A stretch of DNA of 19,091 nucleotides, from NCBI GenBank assembly GCA_040220455.1, contig JAVJUS010000115.1, positions 1 to 19,091 on the forward strand, read 5' to 3'. This DNA is from JAVJUS01 sp040220455. GTDB taxonomy: Bacteria; Pseudomonadota; Alphaproteobacteria; DSM-16000; Inquilinaceae. This document shows, in pieces, positions 14,145 through 19,091 of the stretch (position 1 is the stretch's first letter; every line of letters begins with the position of its first letter). Made by a program: the position numbers and the translations under genes. The notes beneath the pieces are model-generated. The model was not told the DNA's origin and searched no databases. It was given only the letters and a program-made list of their open reading frames with translations.

Positions 14145-15836
14145 TCAGCCCTTCGGGCTGGCCGCCAGCGCCGGACGGCGCTCCGCCTCGTCCGGCCGCC
14201 CGGCCGGCGGCACCGGGCGGCGCAGGGCGAAGGTGCGAAAGGCCCCGGCGTCGAGCGGCTTGGAGAAGTACCAGCCCTGCCCCTCGGCGATGCCGCGGCC
14301 GGCGAGCGCCGCGGCCTGCTCGGGCGTCTCGACGCCCTCGGCGACCATGCCGAGCCCGAGGCGATGGCCGAGGGCGATGATCGAGTCGAGCACGCCCTCG
14401 CCCACCGACCCGGTGCCGATCGCCTCGACGAAGGAGCGATCGATCTTCAACGTGTCGACGGCGAAACGCTGCAGATAGGCCAGCGAGCAGTAGCCCGTCC
14501 CGAAGTCGTCGATGGCGACGGCCGCGCCGGCGGCGCGCAGGGCGGCGATGGTCTCCGCGGCCGGGCCGTCCTCGATCATGCCGCGCTCGGTGATCTCGAA
14601 GACGGTCTGCCCGGCCCGGATGCCGGAACCGGCGAAGGCATCGCGCCACGTGTCCAGGATGCGGGTGTCCGACAGGTGGACCGGCGCCAGATTGACGCTG
14701 ACGTGTAGGTCGGGATGCTCGGCGAGCAGGCCGCCGAGGTCGCTCGCCACCCGGCGCAGGATCAGTTCGGTGAGCGGTACGATCAGGCCCGTCTCCTCGG
14801 CCAGGGGGATGAAGAGGTCGGGACGGATCGGCCCCTGCTCGGGATGGTCCCAGCGCACCAGCGCTTCGGCCCCGGTCACCAACCCGCTCGCCAGGTCGAC
14901 GGAGGGCAGGTAGACGACGCGGAACTCGTCCCGGGCGATGGCGAGCTCGAGTTCGCCGCGCGGCGACAGCCGGGCCCGGGCGCGGCGGATCACCGTTCCC
15001 GCCGCCGCGCCGCTGGCGATCAGCCCCAGCGCGACGACCGCCGCGGCGACCGGCAGCCAGTGCGCGGCGAGGCTCGACCAGCTCTGCGCCACGGAGACCG
15101 CGACCGGATAGACGGAGGACCGGCCGCCGGCCTCGATCGTCCCCCCGAGCGGCGAGGCGTCGAGCGATCCGACGCTCTCGGTGTGATCGCCGACGGTCAG
15201 GGCGATCATGCCGCCGGCCGAGCGGACCAGGGCGGCGAACCGATCAGTGAAGATGTCGTGGGGGATTTCGGCGTAGACCGTCGCGCTGCCCCACCGGGCC
15301 GGACGATCCAGCGCCACGGCGGCGAAGACCCGGTGCGATCCGTCGGTCTCCGCGACCATGACCGTCATCCGGCCGGGGTCCAGGCCGCGCAGGACCTCGG
15401 GCCGGAGCGGGGCGGCGGAGGCCTGGGGATCGAGCGCGCGGCCCCGGACCGAATCGCAACGCGGCACCCCGTCGATCGCGATGCCGAGGCGGCTGATCTC
15501 CGGGACCGCGGCGGCGGTGACCGCGAGAGCCTCCAGCGTGCGGTCCTCGCAGCCGCGCCGGGCCTCGAAGACCGTGTCGGCCAGGGCCTGCTCCATCGCG
15601 TCGAACATGCCGTCGGTCCGGTCGAGCACGTAGACGCTGCGCAGCCCCAACTCGGCGCGCATGTCGTGGACCGCGCCCCAATAGGCGATGGCCGGCGCCA
15701 GGATCAGCGGCGCCAGGCAGGCCACGCACCCGAGAAGGCCGTAGCCGACGAGCTTGCCACGGCGCGATCGCACCGATCTGCGACGGAAAGAAATCAACCT
15801 ACGAATTCCAGCGCCAAGGGGAAATAACTCCACCAC
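14145..15836 (-). CDS. CSS-motif EAL cyclic-di-GMP phosphodiesterase, membrane-bound
   Basis: A 563-residue inner-membrane sensor enzyme that would hydrolyse cyclic di-GMP. TM1 is about 29-53, a periplasmic sensor spans about 54-258, TM2 is about 259-283, and a cytoplasmic EAL domain spans about 295-545. The periplasmic part has Cys96 and CDS (127-129), matching the CSS-motif domain, whose paired Cys are redox-controlled in E. coli relatives. EAL residues are complete: E324-A-L, Asn382, Glu414, Asp443-Asp444 (DDFGTG), Lys464, Glu500 (VAEGVET) and QGWYFSKP, so activity is expected; no GGDEF domain is present. The start is uncertain: GTG at 15834-15836 gives the longest reading, but the first ~20 codons use AT-rich codons unlike the rest, so GTG 15773 or TTG 15797 are alternatives. 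It is upstream of parA, possibly in one transcript. Confidence 0.88.
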   Translation of the reverse strand: MVELFPLGAGIRRLISFRRRSVRSRRGKLVGYGLLGCVACLAPLILAPAIAYWGAVHDMRAELGLRSVYVLDRTDGMFDAMEQALADTVFEARRGCEDRTLEALAVTAAAVPEISRLGIAIDGVPRCDSVRGRALDPQASAAPLRPEVLRGLDPGRMTVMVAETDGSHRVFAAVALDRPARWGSATVYAEIPHDIFTDRFAALVRSAGGMIALTVGDHTESVGSLDASPLGGTIEAGGRSSVYPVAVSVAQSWSSLAAHWLPVAAAVVALGLIASGAAAGTVIRRARARLSPRGELELAIARDEFRVVYLPSVDLASGLVTGAEALVRWDHPEQGPIRPDLFIPLAEETGLIVPLTELILRRVASDLGGLLAEHPDLHVSVNLAPVHLSDTRILDTWRDAFAGSGIRAGQTVFEITERGMIEDGPAAETIAALRAAGAAVAIDDFGTGYCSLAYLQRFAVDTLKIDRSFVEAIGTGSVGEGVLDSIIALGHRLGLGMVAEGVETPEQAAALAGRGIAEGQGWYFSKPLDAGAFRTFALRRPVPPAGRPDEAERRPALAASPKG

Positions 15837-15976
15837 CCTAGGTCACTATATTTCTGTGAATCGATAGCTAATTTTTAGAAAACGATTCACGAAACGCGCC
15901 CCGGCTGTGAGCCTTGCCGCGATCGGGCACGGCGCCGGGATTGGACAGGGCGCGGGCGCGACGCTACATCTCGGGC
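15837..15976. promoter_or_regulatory. AT-rich divergent control region with 8-bp inverted repeat
   Basis: This lies between the EAL gene (minus) and sua5 (plus). An AT-rich island extends to about 15895. GTGAATCG (15856-15863) and CGATTCAC (15883-15890) form a perfect 8-bp inverted repeat separated by 19 bases, operator-like in size and spacing. On the minus strand TATAGT (15845-15850) is a fair -10 for the EAL gene, placed so that the inverted repeat overlaps the promoter. No good -35 or plus-strand promoter was recognised. Confidence 0.45.
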
Positions 15977-17077
15977 ATGAACGGTCTTCCCCATCGCCCG
16001 GACCGGGAGCGTCATCCGGCGCCGCCCGAAAACCCGCCCACAGCGACGGCCGACACGCCGGCCACGGTCGTCGTCGGCGCCGGGCCCGAGGGCATCGCAC
16101 GCGCCCGCGACCTGCTGCTCGCCGGCCGGCCCGTCGCCTTTCCGACCGAGACGGTCTACGGCCTGGGCGCCGACGCGACGGACGACCGGGCGGTGGCCGC
16201 CGTCTTCGCGGCGAAGGCCCGGCCTCGCTTCAATCCCCTGATCGCCCATGTGGCCGACGCCGAGGCCGCCCGCGCGATCGCCGTCTTCGACGCGCGCGCC
16301 GAGGCGGTGGCGGAGGCGCTCTGGCCGGGGCCGCTGACGCTCGTCCTGCCGCGCCGCGCGGAGGCCGGCATCTCCCACCTTGCCACGGCCGGGCTGGACA
16401 GCATCGCCGTGCGCGTGCCGGCGCACCCCGTGGCCCGTGCCCTGCTCGCGGCGGTCGGCCGGCCGGTGGTCGCGCCGAGCGCCAACCGTTCCGGCACCGT
16501 CAGCCCGACCACGGCGCAGCACGTCCTCGACGGGCTGGGCGGGCGCATCGACCTGGTGCTGGCCGGCGGACGCTCGATCGTCGGCCTCGAATCCACGGTC
16601 CTCGACCTGACGGGGCCGACGGCCCGGCTGCTGCGCCCCGGCGCAATCGGCGCGGACCGGCTGGCGGAGCTGGTGGGCCCGGTCGAGATCGCGCCGCCGC
16701 ACGACGCCGGAGAGGGAGACGCGGGCGCCGACACGCCGCGCCCCGCGTCACCCGGCCGCTTGGCGAGCCACTACGCCCCGTCGGTGCCGGTACGCCTCGA
16801 CGCCGGCGCGGCCGGGTCGCGGGAGGCCTGGCTCGGCTTCGGGCCGGAGATCGGGCCCGCCCGCGCCGCGCACGCGCTGAACCTGAGCGAGACCGGCGAT
16901 CTGGAGGAAGCGGCGGCCAACCTCTTCGCCATGCTGCGCGCGCTCGACCGGCCCGACGTCGCCGCCATCGCCGTGGCGCGAGTACCGGAAACCGGGCTCG
17001 GCATCGCCATCAACGACCGGCTGCGCCGCGCCGCCGCGCCCCGCCCCACCCCGGAGCCGGGGCGGGAGGGCGCGTGA
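15977..17077 (+). CDS. sua5: L-threonylcarbamoyladenylate synthase, long Sua5 form
   Basis: A 366-residue cytoplasmic enzyme making threonylcarbamoyl-AMP from threonine, bicarbonate and ATP for the t6A37 modification of ANN-decoding tRNAs. The YrdC domain (about 33-240) has FPTETVYGLG (55-64), KARPRFNPL (80-88), APSANRSG (166-173) and GLESTVLD (203-210). The linker SPGRLASHYAP (258-268) leads to the Sua5 C-terminal domain, so this is the two-domain Sua5 type, not short TsaC. ATG 15977 is chosen; a TTG at 15914 in frame is possible but adds an Arg-rich tail without similarity. The N-terminal ~28 residues are Pro-rich. The stop overlaps the GTG start of the next gene (GTGA), so the two are translationally coupled. 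Confidence 0.94.
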   Translation: MNGLPHRPDRERHPAPPENPPTATADTPATVVVGAGPEGIARARDLLLAGRPVAFPTETVYGLGADATDDRAVAAVFAAKARPRFNPLIAHVADAEAARAIAVFDARAEAVAEALWPGPLTLVLPRRAEAGISHLATAGLDSIAVRVPAHPVARALLAAVGRPVVAPSANRSGTVSPTTAQHVLDGLGGRIDLVLAGGRSIVGLESTVLDLTGPTARLLRPGAIGADRLAELVGPVEIAPPHDAGEGDAGADTPRPASPGRLASHYAPSVPVRLDAGAAGSREAWLGFGPEIGPARAAHALNLSETGDLEEAAANLFAMLRALDRPDVAAIAVARVPETGLGIAINDRLRRAAAPRPTPEPGREGA

Positions 17078-18504
17078 CGCCGCCGCCGGACGCTGCCGAG
17101 CGCGCTTCGCTGGTCGAGCGGCTGAAGGCGATCGTCGGCGACAAGGCCTGGGCCGAGGGGCCCGACGCCCTCGACCCCTTCCTCAGGGAATGGCGCGGCA
17201 ACTACCGCGGCACGGCCGAGTTCGCCGTCCTGCCCGCCTCGACGGAGGAGACGGCGGCCGTCGTCACCGCCTGCGCCGAGGCCGGCGTGCCGATCGTCCC
17301 CCAGGGCGGCAACACGGGCCTGGTCGGTGGCGCGGTCGCCGAGGCGCACGAGATCATCGTCTCGACCCGGCGCATGGACTGCATCCGGGCGGTCGATCCG
17401 GCAAACGACACCATCACGGTGGAGGCCGGCGTCATCCTCCAGCATGTCCAGGAGGCCGCCGACGCGGCCGACCGGCTGTTCCCGCTCAGCCTGGGCGCGG
17501 AGGGCACCTGCCGGATCGGCGGCAACCTCTCGACCAATGCCGGCGGCACCGGGGTCCTGCGCTACGGCAACGCCCGCGACCTCTGCCTCGGGCTCGAGGT
17601 GGTGCTGCCCGACGGGCGGATCTGGAACGGTCTGTCGGGGCTGCGCAAGGACAATACGGGCTACGACCTGAAGCAGCTCTTCCTCGGCGCCGAAGGCACG
17701 CTCGGCCTCGTCACGGCAGCTGTGCTGAAGCTGTTCCCGAAGCCGCGGCAGTGGCAGACCGCGCTGGTCGCCGTGCCCGACCCGGCCGCGGCGGTCGACC
17801 TGCTCGCCCGCGCCAAGGCGGGCAGCGGCGACAGCGTCACCGGGTTCGAGCTGATCAACCGGCAGTGCATCGACTTCGCGCTGGCCCATGTCGCGGCCGC
17901 GGAAATGCCGCTGGCGGAGCCGGGACCGTGGCTCGTGCTGGTCGAGGTCACGTCATCGGTCGCCGAGGCACCGCTGCGCGCCCAGCTCGAGACGGTGCTG
18001 GAGGCGGCCTTCGAGGCCGGCTCGGTGACCGACGCGGTGATCGCCGAGAGCGGTGCCCAGCGCGATCGGCTGTGGTTCCTGCGCGAGGCGATCGTCGAAG
18101 GCCAGCTCCACGAGGGCGCGGCGGTCAAGCACGACGTCTCGGTGCCCGTCTCCGCCGTGCCCGCCTTCATCGACAAGGCGACGGCGGCGGTCGAGGCGCT
18201 GGTCCCGGGCGTTCGCTGCTGCACCTTCGGGCATGTCGGCGACGGCAACATCCACTTCAACCTGAACCAGCCGGTGGACGCCGACGGCGCCGCCTTCAAG
18301 GCGCGATGGGAGGTGATCGCCGTCGCCGTGCATGACGAGGCCGCGGCGCTGGGCGGCTCGATCAGCGCCGAGCACGGCGTCGGCCTGCTCAAGCGCGACG
18401 AGATCGCCTGGCGCAAGGACCCGGTCGCCCTCGACCTGATGCGCCGGCTGAAACAGGCAATCGACCCGGACGGCCTGATGAACCCGGGCAAGATCGTGGA
18501 GTGA
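17074..18504 (+). CDS. FAD-linked 2-hydroxyacid dehydrogenase (GlcD / D-2-hydroxyglutarate dehydrogenase type)
   Basis: A 476-residue flavoprotein with an N-terminal PCMH-type FAD-binding domain (PQGGNTGLVGGA at 76-87, GTCRIGGNLSTNAGG around 145-160) and the C-terminal FAD-linked oxidase cap with GHVGDGNIHFN (His387, His394) and AEHGVG (His434), residues that bind metal and substrate in D-lactate and D-2-hydroxyglutarate dehydrogenases, ending NPGKIVE. It probably oxidises a D-2-hydroxyacid; the exact substrate is open. GTG 17074 overlaps the sua5 stop, with GGGAGGG 4-5 bases upstream. The frame stays open far upstream through sua5, but that part is a shadow of sua5 and not part of this protein. 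No glcE or glcF follows, which makes glycolate oxidase less likely than D-2-hydroxyglutarate dehydrogenase. Confidence 0.92.
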   Translation: MTPPPDAAERASLVERLKAIVGDKAWAEGPDALDPFLREWRGNYRGTAEFAVLPASTEETAAVVTACAEAGVPIVPQGGNTGLVGGAVAEAHEIIVSTRRMDCIRAVDPANDTITVEAGVILQHVQEAADAADRLFPLSLGAEGTCRIGGNLSTNAGGTGVLRYGNARDLCLGLEVVLPDGRIWNGLSGLRKDNTGYDLKQLFLGAEGTLGLVTAAVLKLFPKPRQWQTALVAVPDPAAAVDLLARAKAGSGDSVTGFELINRQCIDFALAHVAAAEMPLAEPGPWLVLVEVTSSVAEAPLRAQLETVLEAAFEAGSVTDAVIAESGAQRDRLWFLREAIVEGQLHEGAAVKHDVSVPVSAVPAFIDKATAAVEALVPGVRCCTFGHVGDGNIHFNLNQPVDADGAAFKARWEVIAVAVHDEAAALGGSISAEHGVGLLKRDEIAWRKDPVALDLMRRLKQAIDPDGLMNPGKIVE

Positions 18505-18510
18505 CGAGCC

Positions 18511-18542
18511 GTCGCGGCCCGCTGAGCGGGGGCGCGACCTAC
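18511..18542 (-). repeat. GTAG-headed GC palindrome (REP-like or terminator)
   Basis: GTCGCG (18511-18516) pairs with CGCGAC (18533-18538), and the inner CCCGC pairs with GCGGG around TGA. Read on the minus strand it is GTAG plus a palindrome, like the elements at 13271-13401 but with a different stem. It lies 6 bases after the stop of the FAD-dehydrogenase gene and 4 bases before the stop codon of the convergent LysM gene, so it may act as a two-way terminator. Confidence 0.6.
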
Positions 18543-18546
18543 GCGG

Positions 18547-19091
18547 TCACGCCGGATCGCCACCCGGAACGGTCGTCGGAACCGCCGGCACGGTGAAGAC
18601 CTGGCCCGGATAGATCAGGTCCGGGTCGCGGATCTGGGCCAGGTTGGCCTGATAGATCACCGTGTACTGGATGCCGTGGCCGTAGACCCGGCGGGCGATG
18701 CGCCACAGGCTGTTGCCCGGCTGGACCACGATCTCCTCGTGGCCCGGCGGGACCGGCAGCTCGGGCGCGCGCCGGAACGGCGTCTCGGCCCGCGCCAGGA
18801 CCGCGCCTTCGGGATCCAGGGCGTCGACGCGAAGGGCGTAGGTTCCCGGACGCACCGGCTCGGCGGCGCGCAGGGAGAAGGCGCCCTGGTCGCTCACCTC
18901 CGCCTCGCCGATCGGCCGGTTGTCGAGATAGGCGCGCACCGCCGCGCCGGCCGGCGCCCGGCCGGAGACGATGAGCCGGCCGCTGTCGTCGTAGTCGACG
19001 ACCCGGATCTCGACCGCGGCCTCGGTCACCCGCGCCCGCGCCTCGGCGGCCGCCTCGGGCCCGGCCGGGGCCACCGCCGGCGCCTCCGCCA
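18547..19091 (-). CDS. LysM domain protein with Ig-like domain, N-terminus cut by window edge
   Basis: The C-terminal part of an envelope protein; the frame is open past the right edge, and the GTG at 19072-19074 is internal to an Ala/Pro-rich linker. In numbering from that GTG, residues 23-100 look like an Ig/bacterial adhesion-like beta domain (VEIRVVDYDDSGRLIVSGRA...YLDNRPIGEAEV). Residues 115-163 are a LysM domain (IVVQPGNSLWRIARR, TVIYQANLAQIRDPDLIYPG, QVFTVP) that binds peptidoglycan glycan chains. This arrangement is common in alphaproteobacterial LysM proteins with an N-terminal signal or membrane segment, which would lie outside the window. Role in the cell wall inferred from the LysM domain only. 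Confidence 0.88.
   Translation of the reverse strand, partial: AEAPAVAPAGPEAAAEARARVTEAAVEIRVVDYDDSGRLIVSGRAPAGAAVRAYLDNRPIGEAEVSDQGAFSLRAAEPVRPGTYALRVDALDPEGAVLARAETPFRRAPELPVPPGHEEIVVQPGNSLWRIARRVYGHGIQYTVIYQANLAQIRDPDLIYPGQVFTVPAVPTTVPGGDPA

Noticed and set aside
14704..14713. GTAGGTCGGG inside the EAL gene as a possible further REP copy
   Set aside because: It lies in coding sequence of a conserved part of the EAL domain and is not followed by a matching ACCCGAC or CCCGAC arm at the right distance.
15907..17073. N-terminal extension of the FAD dehydrogenase reading into sua5
   Set aside because: The extension is the +1 shadow of sua5; the FAD protein has a good GTG start with a GGGAGGG site at 17074 and normal family length from there.
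1..19091. CRISPR array, prophage, integrative element or toxin-antitoxin system
   Set aside because: No regularly spaced repeats beyond the three REP-like units, and no integrase, transposase, phage structural or toxin-antitoxin gene was found on either strand. The ParA has no ParB partner that would suggest a plasmid.

Overview
The window is about 19 kb of very GC-rich DNA, densely coding on both strands with an almost saturated G/C third codon position. The gene set suggests an alphaproteobacterium, probably Rhodospirillales-like. The reasons are a hopanoid-type RND exporter (HpnN), a Fur/Mur-type regulator without the CxxC zinc motifs, a small secreted protein of the alphaproteobacterial GDII(I/L)RR family, and a long-form Sua5 overlapping an FAD-linked dehydrogenase gene. 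This is inferred from family resemblance; no rRNA or other phylogenetic marker is present.

Layout. (1) 1-1284 is the C-terminal half of an HpnN-like exporter, followed convergently by a secreted staphylococcal-nuclease-like protein (1299-1841, minus). (2) 2155-2361 is a cold-shock protein followed by a strong hairpin that also faces the 3' end of a YedK/HMCES (SRAP) protein (2516-3253, minus). (3) 3379-9733 is a plus-strand run: a form-II CoxL-like molybdenum hydroxylase large subunit without partner subunits, CysQ, an unusual AT-rich palindrome, NAD kinase, an M14/aspartoacylase-type metallohydrolase and an AbrB-family membrane protein. (4) 9730-10119 (minus) is a small secreted protein whose stop codon overlaps that of the AbrB gene. 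Divergent from it are a Fur-family regulator and an overlapping 85-residue hypothetical protein, then a short-chain dehydrogenase. (5) 11963-14043 holds an L,D-transpeptidase and a tRNA-Leu(UAA) on the minus strand, a 55-residue two-helix membrane protein on plus, a cluster of three REP-like palindromes, and an orphan ParA ATPase. (6) 14145-15836 (minus) is a CSS-motif EAL cyclic-di-GMP phosphodiesterase just upstream of parA. (7) 15977-18504 (plus) is sua5 overlapping an FAD-dependent 2-hydroxyacid dehydrogenase gene. The last gene is a LysM protein (minus) cut by the right edge.

Most of this is ordinary chromosomal housekeeping and envelope biology. I see no integrase, transposase, phage module, CRISPR array or defence island. 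The parts that stand out are non-coding or contextual: the AT-rich 22-bp palindrome directly before nadK (6553-6603); the GTAG-headed REP-like elements at 13271-13401 with a relative at 18511-18542; the AT-rich divergent control region at 15837-15976 with an 8-bp inverted repeat; the EAL-ParA pair; the orphan CoxL-like subunit; and a coding-phase break in the first ~55 bases. I do not claim a new multi-gene system.
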